From Cristatella mucedo (Eukaryota > Bryozoa > Phylactolaemata > Cristatellidae), in contig WPIO01000165.1 of NCBI GenBank assembly GCA_009760855.2, positions 489,501 through 553,500 on the forward strand: DNA of 64,000 nucleotides, in the 5' to 3' direction. The first letter of the stretch is position 1, and each line of letters begins with the position of its first letter. Made by a program: the position numbers and the translations under genes. Shown here one piece after another: positions 32,096 to 43,699 of the stretch. The notes under the pieces were generated by a model that saw only the letters and a list, made by a program, of their open reading frames with translations, did no database searches and was not told where the DNA came from.

Positions 32096-32450
32096 TGCAA
32101 AAGCGCGATGCCAGATGAATGCACGCGCCCATTGTTAAAGTTTAAAAGCGCACAGTCGCAAGGCTCCGGAAAGACTTTCGCTTTGTAAGACGTCGCGCTG
32201 CGTGGGCGTCAACTCACGGAAAAAACACATTAGCGGGACACGATCTGCTTCAAAGCAAATAAATCGCAGTAAGTGTAAAAGCAAGAGCCGTACAAAACCT
32301 AATGCTTGCTCGGCTAGCTCGGAATGAGGAAACTCCGGGTAATTCTGGGATCACTCACTGAGTTCCAAGAGCTGTGAAGGAAAGGGTAGCTGCATAAGAA
32401 GACCTGTCCGGCGCGCCTCCTCCGATTCGTTTTATTTTTTGCTTATTTAT
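32096..32450. other. no gene recognised
   Basis: Nothing assignable between the exon-like block and the ATT tail of the next LINE. Confidence 0.4.
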
Positions 32451-35400
32451 TTAATAATAATAATAATAACCATACACTTGAAAAAGCACCCTCAGAGAAC
32501 TGAATCTCTTTCAAGGAGCTTTACATTTGCTGCAAAGGAAACACGATCGAATTGTGAGTGGTATAATGCTTGATAAACAAGACAAATAACATGATTAGGG
32601 GTGACATGCACAGGGTCAGCATTTAAGTGTGGTTAGTAGCAGCATGGAACAATGTCAGTACGCATAAGCACATTAAGGACGAATCACCGGGACTCACTAA
32701 ATGCTGTCATAAATAGGTGCTTTTTAAATTTTTTTAAATGTGGCCAAGTCAGGGAATGTCTTGACGCAAGTTGGGAGTGAGTTTCAGGATTTGGGAGCAT
32801 ACGAACTGAATGCATGGTCTCCACACGATTGAAGGTTTGTACGAGGTACATGACAAGCAGTTAGATTATGAAAATCGGATTGCTTAGCCCGGTGGAGCTG
32901 TAGATCTGATAGGTAGGCTAGAGCCAAGAATGAAGTGACCTAAAAGTGAGCGACAAAACCTCGAAGTCAATCCGTTGCCTGACTGGTAGCCAGTGCAGGT
33001 CGGCGAGAAGTGGAGTAATGTGGCAACTGCGACGCTCACGACAGACAAGCCTAGCTGCGGAGTTTTGCACCGGCTGCAATCGCCTGATCGCACATGCCGG
33101 TAGGCCAGCAAGCAGTGAGTTGCAGAAGTCGAGACGGGATGTCACGAATGCACGGACCAACTTGGACGTGGTATACCCATCTAAACGACCCCGAATTTTG
33201 GCGATGTTTTGTAGATGAAAGTAGGCAGACATGATTGTGGAGCTCATGTGGTCGTCTAACGAGAGGTCACTTTGGAACATGTCACCTAGATTTTGAACTG
33301 ATTCAACAGGAGATATGCTGGTAAAGCCAATTTTGAGCGTTAGCCACTCCAATTTCCGAATCACACTTGGCTTGCCCATAACTAGTAAGTTAGTTTTACC
33401 ATCATTTAATTTAAGAAAATTTGCTGCTGTCCATGTGTAAATTTTATCAATACATGCAGCAAGGGAGTTGAGAGAATTCGACGTGCTCGAAGGCTATGAA
33501 GAGATCAAAGCAAAGGTACAACGAAGTGTCGTCAGCAAAGAAGTGAAAACCTAGATTGTGCTTGGCAATCTCATCGGCAAGAGGGAGAGTATAAACCGTG
33601 AAAAGAACCGAACGTAGTATGGAGCCCTGAGGAACTCCATATTTCAGAGGTACCTCGGACGATCTTTGTCAATTCACATCAATACTCAGGAGTCTTGATC
33701 GAGCAAAACAAGCAGATATCTCTACCCACGTCTGTATTCCTAAGTCGTTGTACACCCGAAGCAATGCTGACTCTGTGCAGTGATTAGCTCCAAAGTCAGA
33801 CTGGACCTTACTAGCCAGGTTTGAAGTTTCAATATAGGAGTTCAGCTGGTCAGCCACGACTCGTTCAAGTGACTTTGATAGGAACGGCAGAAGGGAGGCT
33901 GGGCGGCAGTTGCTCAAGTTTTCTTGGTCTAGTGTCGCATTCTTGAGTATTGGCCTGACTACAACCTATTTTTAAGGTGCTGGGTCATCATCAGAGGCAT
34001 ATTGATGATGTTAATTATGCATGACAGCAGCAGATCAATGCAACGTAGGAGCAGGCCTGTGGGAATAGGGTCCAAAGAACTTGTCCTCTTTGATTGGGAT
34101 ATGAACTTCAGGACGAGGCACTAGTGACCTGCTTGAATGTAGACATCGAGGTGCTGCAAGGAATCCAGGGACAGCAGTCTAGGGGGATGCTGCTATCTTA
34201 GGGATGGACTGCCTGATCTTGTCTACCTTCTGGACAAAGAAGCTAGAGAAACGATCAGTTAGATCATCACAGGGATAATCCGGTAAGGAGCTAACCTGAG
34301 AGAGGTTGAGAAGATGGTTAATCGCCGACATCAGCATTTTTGGATGGTGCATCTGTGATTCAACGATGTTTTTTTTTTATAGAAGGTAGACTTGGCCTTT
34401 GTTCGGATCGATTGGTACGACCTACAATAGTCCTCGTATGCCTGTCGATGGACAGTCAGTCCTGATCTTTTGTAAGCTTTTTCAAGCTTGCGCTTAAAAG
34501 ACCTAGCTCGTTTAATATCTCTACTAAACCATAGGCTGTCTGGGCGAGGGCGCACAGTGCGTTAGTCAGAGGTGCAAACTCGTCGAGAATGTCAGCTAGT
34601 GTCATGTTGTTGCTATCTACCAATGACGACAGATCGGAGGAGGACTGAGCAGAAGAGGCGAAACAGACATTCTTGCACGGACCGATGTCAAGCCTCTTGA
34701 GGTTTGACGATTTACATTTGATTTTAGTGGAGGAAGGCACACAATGTAGACTGAATGAGATCTGGATGTGATCAGATAAGCAGAACTTGGTAATAATTGG
34801 TGATGACAGAGTGCAGTTGTATGGGAAAACTTAGTCGAGCGTGTGATCCTTGATGTGAGTAGGGCCATGCAAATGAGCCACACGAGACAATGAGTTAGTC
34901 AATGCACGAAATTCATTGCCGAAGGCGTCAGATAAGTTATCTAGGTGAATGTCTAAATAACGAGGACGGATCGATTTCCTGCACACAGAATCGAAATGAG
35001 AAATCTTAGATAAAGAAGGACTTTGGTAGCGATGGGCGATAGACTGCTGCCACTATCGGTAGCTTGCTTTCGGGTGAAATCAAGACAATCAATGCAAAAG
35101 ACTGCTTTGAGGGTAGTGAAAATGGCTTGAATTTGAATTTCGAGCGAACGATAACAGCAACTCCACCTTCAGTTTTGATTGATCTAGGCTGTAAAAGAAT
35201 GAGACACCAGTTGGGGTAGCGTCTTTAATTGTCGGACAGTTAACCGATTTTAGCCAAGTTTCAGTTAAGGCGAGCAGGTTGGGACCATTTTCAGAAACAA
35301 GGTCTCCAATTACCAGAGGCTTATTGCACATTGAACGAGGATTCCAAAGAAAAGCGTTAAGTCTGGCCGCGTGAGTAATAACAGGCCGGATGACCACTCA

Positions 35401-35580
35401 TTTAGAGACATGCACAGTGACGCATGTGGGCGAGCGAGCCGAGCGGTTCGAGACGAGATGCTAGGAATACCAAACGAGCGGTGTCCTCTCAGCTCGCAGT
35501 TCTCCAGCCACCGAACAAGCGGCATCCGAGCTGGCGGCTCCAGCCACTGTGGCGGCTCCGGGCCGCTTTTCTTTTGTTAA
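32451..35580 (-). mobile_element. LINE family B, longest copy, degenerate
   Basis: Minus strand, read from right to left: an endonuclease N-terminus near 35390-35090 (motif NGPNLLALTETWL), the endonuclease-to-RT linker (34740-34330, with WFSRDIKRA), RT fingers at about 33920-33670 (ESALLRVYNDLG), the region before YADD, RT thumb and C-terminus (33379-32918), 3' UTR and ATT tail at 32451. Multiple frameshifts and stops inactivate it. Endonuclease plus RT in one ORF, and the hairpin tail with ATT repeats, are typical of L2-like elements. The start near 35580 is uncertain. Confidence 0.85.
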
Positions 35581-36341
35581 TACACAGTTTACGAATCTTA
35601 GCAACACAATTAATATCTAGGAATTCATTTGAACCACGATGACGAAGCAATAATAAGTGCGCGCGACTATAACTAGCATTCAGGTTACTGAGCCAGCAAA
35701 CGTTTCGCTAACGTTTCCAATGCAGCTATTAAAACTTGCCAGAAAGGACTTGCCTTTCGTGAAATTGCGAGGCCGTGACTGGAAAAACCCGTTGAGAGAC
35801 AGGAGATTTTTAAGGGCTCCACAAAACATTAGGTCTATGACGGTTCACTAGAAAATGCAGAGACGTATTTTTAATAGGGAGTGCTTGATATCTAGAAGAA
35901 AAATCTGCAGAGACGCTCGATCCAAGATAGTGACAAAGAATTAGCGCCATCAGTATAGACTCTCATTCCAAGATAAAATTAAGCTAAGCACATTCATCCA
36001 GTACTGACTCAAATGCTAGATCTTCCAACAATCTGGACCTCGATCTGTTTCGTTAGGAAGCTCTGCGACACAAAAGATTGCGAGTCAATTTCCAGCCAAA
36101 AGCGATTTCACTAAACGGTATTTTGCATTATTCTTAGCTAGCTATGCGCATGTCAGCTTAGTTGAAGTTTCTGCTTCTTAAAGTGGCAAATTGCTTGATA
36201 CCATGCGCATACTTACAGTCTAGACTCGCAGAAATGAGCACGGCCGTATTCTCCTGAACTCGGACTGTGCTTTCAACAGCGACGTGCCACATGTAACGAT
36301 TGATTGACTCGACTAGGGTCAAGGTTGAGCTCCTCCGGAGC
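35581..36341. other. no gene recognised
   Basis: AT-rich, short frames only, no repeat that I can classify. Confidence 0.4.
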
Positions 36342-36488
36342 CCTGGTTTGGCCCAGTGGTTAAGGTGCTTGCATGACCGACCGAGGTCAAGGTAAATGTA
36401 TTCGATGGCCGAGGCTGTGGGCTCGGGCCCTGGTGGCATATGTGAAGTGCCTGAATAGAGAATAAGTTCTCTTTAGGTGCTAGAAAAC

Positions 36489-36495
<7 letters not shown>
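36342..36495 (+). repeat. SINE family A copy
   Basis: Head ctggtttggcccagtggtta, B-box region tgtgggctcgggccc and tail gaagtgcctgaatagagaat; the GCGC stem is degraded and leads straight into an AT dinucleotide run. Confidence 0.78.

Positions 36496-36539
<44 letters not shown>
36492..36539. repeat. (AT)n microsatellite
   Basis: About 23 uninterrupted AT units, at the 3' end of the SINE, probably grown from its tail. Confidence 0.95.
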
Positions 36540-36541
<2 letters not shown>

Positions 36542-37110
36542 CAAGATTTAGTCCCTAAAAAATTTCTTGCACCGCTAATGATTAAGCAAGTCTTTAAGAA
36601 TGACTTGGTGCACGGACTCGATCTGCCAAGAACCAATCAGGATCGACGGTCGATGAATGATCGAAGAAACTAAGACCACGTGATCGACCGAGGTCGAGTC
36701 CTTCATGAGTTTTAGATACAAATTTTAGGACGGCTATTTGATTCTGCAGCGAATTAAAAAATGCAACAGAAGCAGCGAAAGCTGAAATTGAAGCAGAGCT
36801 GAAATTGAAGTGGCTCAAGTTTTCAACGGCAGACAAAGAAGCATTCCAGTGAAATTTAGACGACAGAGAGCACGTAGCAGCGAGCAAGCCGAAACACCCA
36901 AGCCTTACGAACGGAGGCAGCGGCGTCATTATATTTTTCGTCGCTCCATGAAGGCGGAAGAATTTGTTTACGTGACACATCATTCGTACAGCTATCGCTA
37001 GTGGGACTGTCGCCGCGGAGCGGCAATTAGCAATACATAGTTAAATTAGTAAATGATTTTCTAAATTAGTTACACTAGTAAATTAGTAAATGAAATTAAA
37101 TTAGTAAATG
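36540..37110. other. presumed intron or upstream region of the bZIP gene
   Basis: A 63-codon frame at 36810-37001 is Arg-rich and might be an upstream exon, but nothing proves it. The phrase aaattagtaaatgattttct occurs at 37043 and 37102, the second copy forming the pyrimidine tract of the acceptor. Confidence 0.35.
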
Positions 37111-37125
37111 ATTTTCTCTTCGCAG
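37111..37125 (+). promoter_or_regulatory. splice acceptor before the bZIP exon
   Basis: attttctcttcgcag is a strong 3' splice site; the coding frame is open from the first bases after it (phase 1). It argues that the exon at 37126 is internal or terminal rather than the whole gene. Confidence 0.6.
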
Positions 37126-37595
37126 ATGCCCAGTCGGTGGCTCGCGCCGCTGGCCCAGCAAGCCCAGTGAGTCAGACGAGTCAGCTCGCCGCCGCCGCGT
37201 CGCCGCTCTGTCTGCGAGGAAAGAGGCGATCCAAGATGGCCACTCCGGAGAGCATGAAAGACGAGCGGTACTACCGGAAGCGGCGAACCAACAATGCAGC
37301 GGCAAAGAAGTCCCGCGACGCCAAGAAGGAACTTCAAAAGGAGGCCGAGCGTCGTTTCGCCGTGCTCAAAGCGACCAATATCCGCTTGAAGCACGAGCAC
37401 GCCGCCGTTCTGGCAGAGTACTTGCGGATGAGAGATCAGCTCGGGCTCGGCGCCACCGCCACAGCTTTCTCTCAGTCCTGCAGCGGTGGCGCCTACTACT
37501 GGGCGTCCGGCGTCCGATCAAGCGGCGAATTGCCGAATGTCCCGGATGCTGGCAGCGGCGGTGGCGGCTCGCGAATACCGCTCGATTACTGGTGA
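37126..37595 (+). CDS. PAR-like bZIP transcription factor, terminal exon
   Basis: The frame is open from the splice acceptor to TGA at 37593. An in-frame ATG at 37236 with a good context (ccaagatgg) would give a 119-residue protein by itself. Counted from there, residues 8-31 are a basic region with the KDERYYRKRR lead-in and the DNA-contact core NAAAKKSR, matching the PAR/CES-2 (HLF, TEF, DBP, NFIL3) type rather than Fos, Jun or CREB. The coiled coil runs to about 70 with Leu, Val and Ile at core positions and contains EHAAVLAEYLRM. The tail is Gly/Ser-rich. The expected role is DNA binding as a dimer in the nucleus at RTTAYGTAAY-like sites. A related exon lies at 54.6-55.1 kb. Upstream exons, if any, were not identified. 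Confidence 0.8.
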
Positions 37596-37960
37596 ACTAC
37601 TGCTACTAGCTCGGCGCGCGGCCTCACTCCATTCTCCGTCGTCAAGACGACAGACCCGAACTTGCGGAGCGGCTGTCATTTTGCATGCTCGCGTCGTCGT
37701 TACTACGATTGCGAGGCCTTTGTAGCGTCGCTGGTCGCGCATCGGCTCTCTCAGGTGCTGATACACGCCAAACTGTTTGTCTTTGTTCTGCACTATGTGA
37801 CAGCACTATGCCCTGCAGTGCGAAACAGGATGAGTATTCGTTAGTAATCTGGCTTAAAACGACCAGTGGGGAATGGAGGAATTTATATCTGGAATACAAT
37901 TATTACATATATATACATATATTAATATATTATTAAAAGTGAAGATACAATTAAGAAAAA
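37596..37960. other. 3' flank of the bZIP exon
   Basis: GC-rich at first, then AT-rich with ATAT runs near 37905-37935. No AATAAA before the SINE; the first on the plus strand is at 38200-38205, beyond it. Confidence 0.4.
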
Positions 37961-38113
37961 CTCATTTGTATAGCGGCCGAAGAGAACGTAATCTCTATCC
38001 AGGTGCTTCTCATATGCCACCGGGGCTCGAGCCCACGACCTCGGTAATCAAATGCATTCACCTGGACCTCGGTCATCAAAGGTGGGCACCTTAATCCCTG
38101 GGCCAAACCAGGG
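37961..38113 (-). repeat. SINE family A copy with a short internal duplication
   Basis: Complete head and tail on the minus strand; the segment between A- and B-box is lengthened because gacctcggt-atcaaa occurs twice (38037 and 38073). Confidence 0.78.
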
Positions 38114-38199
38114 TGGCCAGGCCAATTATGCGTGCCAATTCTTATGATGCGATGATTGCTAAAGCGTATGAGTGTAGATGAAGAAGATTATTAACGACA

Positions 38200-38205
38200 A
38201 ATAAA
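38200..38205 (+). terminator. possible poly(A) signal for the bZIP gene
   Basis: AATAAA, 605 bases after the stop codon and beyond a SINE. It is the first such hexamer on this strand, but the link to the gene is inferred. Confidence 0.25.
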
Positions 38206-38221
38206 AGCACCATAGACCCTA

Positions 38222-38276
38222 AGGAGAGAGAGAGAGAGACAGAGAGAGAGGGAGAGAGAGAAAAAGAGAGAGAGAC

Positions 38277-38307
<31 letters not shown>

Positions 38308-38326
38308 CAGAGAGAGAGAGAGAGAC

Positions 38327-38359
<33 letters not shown>

Positions 38360-38372
38360 CAGAGAGGGAGAG

Positions 38373-38405
<33 letters not shown>

Positions 38406-38416
38406 CACAGAGAGGG

Positions 38417-38447
<31 letters not shown>

Positions 38448-38483
38448 GAGAGAAAGAGAGAGACAGACAGACAGACACAGAGA

Positions 38484-38516
<33 letters not shown>
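38222..38516. repeat. (GA)n microsatellite with GACA interruptions
   Basis: About 295 bases of GA with regularly placed gacagaga variants. Long Leu/Ser ORFs on the minus strand are artefacts of this. Confidence 0.95.
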
Positions 38517-38519
<3 letters not shown>

Positions 38520-38823
38520 AGACTGTGGAACTCGCGTCCACAATTCTTACGCAACGACAGAAGCTCTCCTGCTGCCGATTGTGGCTTATCCTTTCAGCGG
38601 TTCTGAGCAGCTGAGTTCCCATCGCATTTCACTACCTCAACTGCTCTCCTGGCTCGGCTATGCTTCCCATTTTCTCTTTATTGCGTGAGATGATGTCTTT
38701 CGGCTGCCGAATGCGTACCGAAAGCCACTCAGGCTATGAGTTCGCTATACAAAGCTCTCCCACATAGCACCCACGTGGCCTTTATGGCCTTGTGGAATTA
38801 CAGACGGAGATACATTACATTTG
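38517..38823 (+). mobile_element. LINE family A, 3' fragment joined to the GA tract
   Basis: Starts mid-ORF at actagactgtggaactcg directly after the GA tract, runs through the RT C-terminus and 3' UTR to acggagatacattacat. Confidence 0.85.
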
Positions 38824-39407
38824 AGAGAGAGGGGAGGGGAGGGGTACGATAAAAAGGGCAATGACAATGGAGTTGGTGACAACCAAATTCAAAAATCAAT
38901 CAAGTGAACTATTGTAACTAGGGGATCCGAAATTAAAGGCTAGTGTAGCACTCTGAAAGCGAATAGAGTTTGTCGGGTTAGTCTTAACGGAACAGGTAAC
39001 CGTTAACAGGTAGGTAACAGGTAACAGGTAGGTGCTGCTCATTGCGACAGTGTCCATGCATTACGCCTGTGCCGCGTACACGCGATGACGATTCATCACT
39101 CGCACTTCGCGCCCTAAGCAGCGGCGGAGCACGTGGCGGGCGGGCGCGCCATTTACGAGTCAAACTAGCCGTTGCTGACGTCTGAGCATTCACTTATCGT
39201 ACTCACGACAATTAACTGCTTCGGCTAAAAGTGTAAAGCAGTGGGCCGAGTCTCATCTGGCGGCCGCCATCCTGACACATGACTACATAATTTTCCAGTA
39301 ACCTGATAACGCAATATCTAAACCATACGGACAATAAGTCGTGCGTAGAGTACAATCAAATGCCGAATATAGAACGGGAATTAGCGATCGCCTGAGAGGC
39401 TGAGATG
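38824..39407. other. no gene recognised
   Basis: A small set of repeated aacaggta units lies at 38990-39030. Nothing else can be assigned. Confidence 0.4.
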
Positions 39408-39556
<149 letters not shown>

Positions 39557-39709
39557 GAAGTAGACGATAGAGTCATGCGAACTGCCAGTGCTAAAGAGCA
39601 AAGCAGTTATCTGGCCGTCTGACTGGCATTAATCCAGTTAACTTTGGCAGGCAGCTGGCGCAAATTGCTATTTAGCTTATAATCGAATGCATTTACGAGT
39701 CTCGCCCAA

Positions 39710-39795
39710 GGATTTAGGCTATGCGTCGCTCCGTCCCTGAGGAGGAGGGCGATTGCCGCCCTCCTCCTCACGGACGGAGCGAAGTACCTAAATCC
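39710..39795 (+). repeat. long imperfect hairpin, 86 nt
   Basis: tcgctccgtccctgaggagg onward (39726-39751) pairs with 39757-39782 with one mismatch around the loop attgc. After a small internal loop, ggatttagg (39710) pairs with cctaaatcc (39787). The total is about 34 base pairs. Either strand could form it. It could be a small-RNA precursor or a short inverted-repeat element. Confidence 0.75.
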
Positions 39796-40167
39796 CAGGG
39801 TTGATTTCCCCAAGCATTTCACCCAACGGGCAGGAGCAGTGTGAAGAAGCGAAAGGAATGAGTCGAATGAGTCGATTTGTCAATTTTTTCATTGACCGTT
39901 TTATGTGGTACCTATGTCACTGTGTCTGAAGGAGCCCGGAGCTGTCTCTCACCCTCAACCTGAAAATCCCGACTCCCCAACCAGAGAGTCCTCGTTTTCG
40001 TGCCTGGCCCTGCGAGAACACAATGCCTCTGCGGATGCTTTGCCATTTGCTGGCCGCAAGTGAATCAGTACCAACGAACGGGTTGGTGACAGTCGCGATG
40101 CTGATGCACGCAGGTCAAGTAGGTGAAGGTCGGCTAATCAAACAGCCACCTCATTTCTGGCCAACGA
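39796..40167. other. no gene recognised
   Basis: Nothing assignable on either strand. Confidence 0.4.
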
Positions 40168-40280
40168 ACCTTAACAGCTATCGTCACCAGTTGAAGTGGC
40201 CTGCACAGGATATTCCGGTGCAGTACTCGAACCCTCGACCCTGGCTAGCGAAGAGCGAGCACCACATCTCTGAGATAGGA
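40168..40280 (-). repeat. SINE family B-like, divergent
   Basis: Shares gctatcgtcacc, the B-box-like cgagggttcgagtactg (minus strand) and overall spacing with the better copies, but with many differences. Confidence 0.4.
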
Positions 40281-41414
40281 CCCAGTAGCGTCTGCTCGCG
40301 CTCGCAACAATGGGGTCACGCGAGACCACCCTCAGTGCAGCCGCAGATTTTAAGCGGCATTGTTCATTTAGACATTGTTCAAAGCAGCTTCGCATCTTAG
40401 CACGGCTTACAACAAACGAGGCGTCATCTGGTAGAACGACCAGACATTATCAACGAGCGCCACTATACAGAGACAACATGCTAGCGACTGTCAAAGCGAG
40501 AAGTCGTAGCGGACGTGTTCTTCTTTCTAGTGGCTATTAATATAAAGAAAGCAAGAGGTGGAATTTTTAAAACTATCGACGGAACATTGCTACAAATGCG
40601 GCGACAGTATTTTTAAAACGTGCTAAGTCACTTAGTAAAAGACACGCAGCATGCCGCTACGCACGCTTGAAAATGCCTAGCCAAGATTCGTCGCCAAAAG
40701 AATTCAGATTTCCTGACCGACTCAAATGCTCTTCGAATATGCCCTTGTGCATTTCCGCTAGGCTTGAACGCGTACGCTTTATTAAAAAAATCTTACTGGA
40801 GTCTTCCATTCTGAAATGAGCAATCGACCGACTGAAACTAGTGGGTCGTCGACTGTTGAGAGCGCGTTCTTCAGGAAGCAACGCACGACTGCTAAGCTCT
40901 TCCGACACTGCGTAAGAATGTTCATATGTGCACGAATGTCCACTTTGTACCCTTTTCAGCGTAAGAATTTGCGAAACAAATTCCCCATGCTGAATTTTAA
41001 AAAGTGAAGGCACTTAATTTCCGACTAAAATTTAAGCAACGTTCGGTACTTATTCGCTTAGCGTGCAGTCAAGCGACAAATGCGAAACTTCCGGAAGTTG
41101 ACCGGCAGTGGCATTAGATGACCAAAGACGTGGAGAGACAAGTCGATTCATGGACGTGGACATTCCCGCTTACGTGGACAAAAGGTGAGGCGTGGGTCAG
41201 AATTAAGCCTATTTTGAATTGATTAGCTGGGAGTAACTGCAGGACAATGGCGTGTGCAAATTGCGAAACTATGCTTTTCTTGTAAAAACTCGGGTGTCCG
41301 TTGTTGTGTTATTAAATTAAATGGATTTTAATACGTTTGCGAATGAACGAATAACGCTGGCCACCATGGAATTTTAAATACTTATTTAACTAATGCTTGA
41401 AACCTGTCAAAACG
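40281..41414. other. no gene recognised
   Basis: AT-rich sequence with short frames on both strands; no family assignable. Confidence 0.45.
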
Positions 41415-41550
41415 TAAGGTGGTTGCTTTTCGCGACCTCGGCTCCGAGGTCGCGAGTTCGAATCCAGCGGTGGGCGATTCTTTTCGCGGCTGCAAGTGGT
41501 GGTGATAGTCGTAAAGGCTCTTCTGTAGCTATACAAAAAATTTCTGCTAG
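41415..41550 (+). repeat. SINE family B copy
   Basis: Plus-strand copy beginning at taaggtggttgc with the stem gacctcgg/ccgaggtc, the B-box gcgagttcgaatcc and the second block ending ctcttctgtagc. The first bases of the tRNA-like head are missing. Confidence 0.72.
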
Positions 41551-41867
41551 CATTTTTGTAAGACGTCGCGGTAAGCTCATTTTGTGCGCAAACTCGTCGA
41601 GGCAGCCAACCGCCCTACTAACTTGAGAGACACTGCGCATAACGCCGCGCGGGCAGTGAAGACGTAGTGTCAAAAGCTGCGGCGGCGGCGGCGGTCGGCT
41701 CTATGGATAGGTGCGAGCGGTCGGCGATGAGACAAGGGTCAGAAAGAGCGGAGGCGAGACACGAGGAACGTGACTGCACAAGGTCACGTGAGAAGAGAAA
41801 AGGAGCGTCGGGCAGGACACGAGGCACTATGCATCGATATGATAGGCAGTGACAATGACTGACCGAG

Positions 41868-42216
41868 GTGCACGAGAGCGGCAGCACGATGCCATGGCTA
41901 GTAGTGCACGAGAGCGGCAGCACGATGCCATGGCTAGTAGTGCACGAGAGCGGCAGCACGATGGCATGGCTAGTAGTGCACGAGAGCGGCAGCACGATGG
42001 CATGGCTAGTAGTGCACGAGAGCGGCAGCACGATGGCATGGCTAGTAGTGCACGAGAGCGGCAGCACGATGCCATGGCTAGTAGTGCACGAGAGCGGCAG
42101 CACGATGCCATGGCTAGTAGTGCACGAGAGCGGCAGCACGATGCCATGGCTAGTAGTGCACGAGAGCGGCAGCACGATGCCATGGCTAGTAGTGCACGAG
42201 AGCGGCAGCACGATGG
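41868..42216. repeat. 36-bp minisatellite, nine full units plus part
   Basis: The unit begins gtgcacgagagcggcagcac and ends gctagta; it repeats every 36 bases from 41868 to 42192 with a single variable position (gatgcc or gatggc). Because 36 is a multiple of three and no unit has a stop in several frames, long repeat ORFs appear on both strands; they have no other support. Confidence 0.92.
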
Positions 42217-42264
42217 CGCCACGGTGCGCATGCAGCAGTGGGAAGAGTGGTAGGAGGATGAGCG

Positions 42265-42301
42265 AAAGGAAAGGAAAGGAAAGGAAAGGAAAGGAAAGGA
42301 A
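42265..42301. repeat. (GGAAA)n microsatellite
   Basis: About seven units of aagga/ggaaa, next to the minisatellite. Confidence 0.85.
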
Positions 42302-42420
42302 GGGGGAGGGGACGCGAGTGACACAATAAATGAAAGGAATAGGAGAGAAGAGTGGACGGAGGAGATAAGGAATAGGAGGGAAGAAAAGGTGGAGAAAACT
42401 CCCCGCATCGCCGCGAGACA

Positions 42421-42712
42421 TGGCGCGGCTCTTGACGACTTTAAAGAGAAGCTAAAGGCGCATCTATTCATCGAAGCATTTTGGTGGGTCCATGCGCTTC
42501 GGGCCTCTGCACACGTACATTGTGCAAGCTGCCAGTAACCATATTTTCGTGCCGACCCTGAGCACGGCACCTCTAAGTGCGTTATGCTTGTTGAGATTGA
42601 GCATGCTGCCATAAACCATTCGATCATGCTTTCTGTGCAGCAAATGTAAAATACCTCAGAAGAGACTAAGTTCTCCGAGGGTGCTATACAAACGCATATT
42701 TGTTATTATTGC
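42421..42712 (+). mobile_element. LINE family B, 3' fragment
   Basis: The first bases encode the last RT residues (a KLKAHLFIEAF motif), followed by the 3' UTR, agcaaatgtaaaatacctc, a degraded hairpin and a short ATT run. Confidence 0.75.
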
Positions 42713-42792
42713 TATCCTTATATATTACATCTGAGCTATCGCCGACCGGCAACGGTTTTGTGCGAGGGCAGCTTGTTGAATTTGGCTTTCGT

Positions 42793-42824
42793 GGCACGTG
42801 AAGGTCACGGCACGTGAAGGTCAC
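42793..42824. promoter_or_regulatory. tandem 16-bp repeat with E-box and half-site
   Basis: ggcacgtgaaggtcac occurs twice head to tail. Each unit has a CACGTG E-box overlapping TGAAGGTCA, a nuclear-receptor-type half-site. Function is inferred only from these motifs; no gene start is near. Confidence 0.3.
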
Positions 42825-43011
42825 GGCTCCTTTATGTCCAGCAGAGCTTTTCATGCCCATTCATGCCCATGGTCATCCGTAGCATCCTCTTTTGCGTTTG
42901 CTCGTGCTCTCCATCTGCAATCAATTCATTATTTCTTTCGCTTAAATTTTTTCTTACTGATCATAGTCTCTTAGCCTGGGCAGATCCCTGCAAAAGGCTG
43001 GCATCCGAGCG

Positions 43012-43153
<142 letters not shown>

Positions 43154-43205
43154 CGTGCGAGCGAGCGCACACGCACGCACGAGCGCACACGCGCACACAC
43201 ACAAT

Positions 43206-43699
43206 AGACACGTGTGAGCGACACTGACGAACATATGCATTGCATATGCATATGCATATATATACAATTAAATTGTACATGTTACTGAATATATTGCTTG
43301 TACATGCATAGCTATTAATGGACCTAACGCTCTATCTCCTATCTCACAGTATCGATTCTACCTGCTCATTCATGGTAAACAAGTTTTGGGTTTAGGTGAG
43401 ATCAAAGCAAGTACGCTCCAGGTGCCGAGGTGATGGAACCTTGAGCCGGAACCGCCCGTAGCTAGCGCCACTTGTATTTAGCGCCACTTGTATTTATACG
43501 GCACTGTTGACTTTTTATCGCCGTTCTGGTCGAAGCAAATTCAAAGTTAACTGTGGAATGTTCACGCGCATGGTTTGATATAGTGCCACGAAATTGGAAG
43601 CGATAGCGCGGGGATGGAATTTCGGAGAATACACACTGGAGTCCTTGGGAGAAGAGTGCACAAGCTCAGATATCCGGGAACAGCGAGTCCTATGTGACC
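43206..43699. other. no gene recognised
   Basis: A palindromic atgcat-rich stretch lies at 43230-43262. agcgccacttgtattta occurs twice in a row at 43464 and 43480. No coding sequence seen. Confidence 0.4.

Noticed and set aside
41618-42627. ORFs of about 130-267 codons on both strands with 12-residue repeats
   Set aside because: The 36-bp minisatellite keeps several frames open at once; nothing supports one of them.
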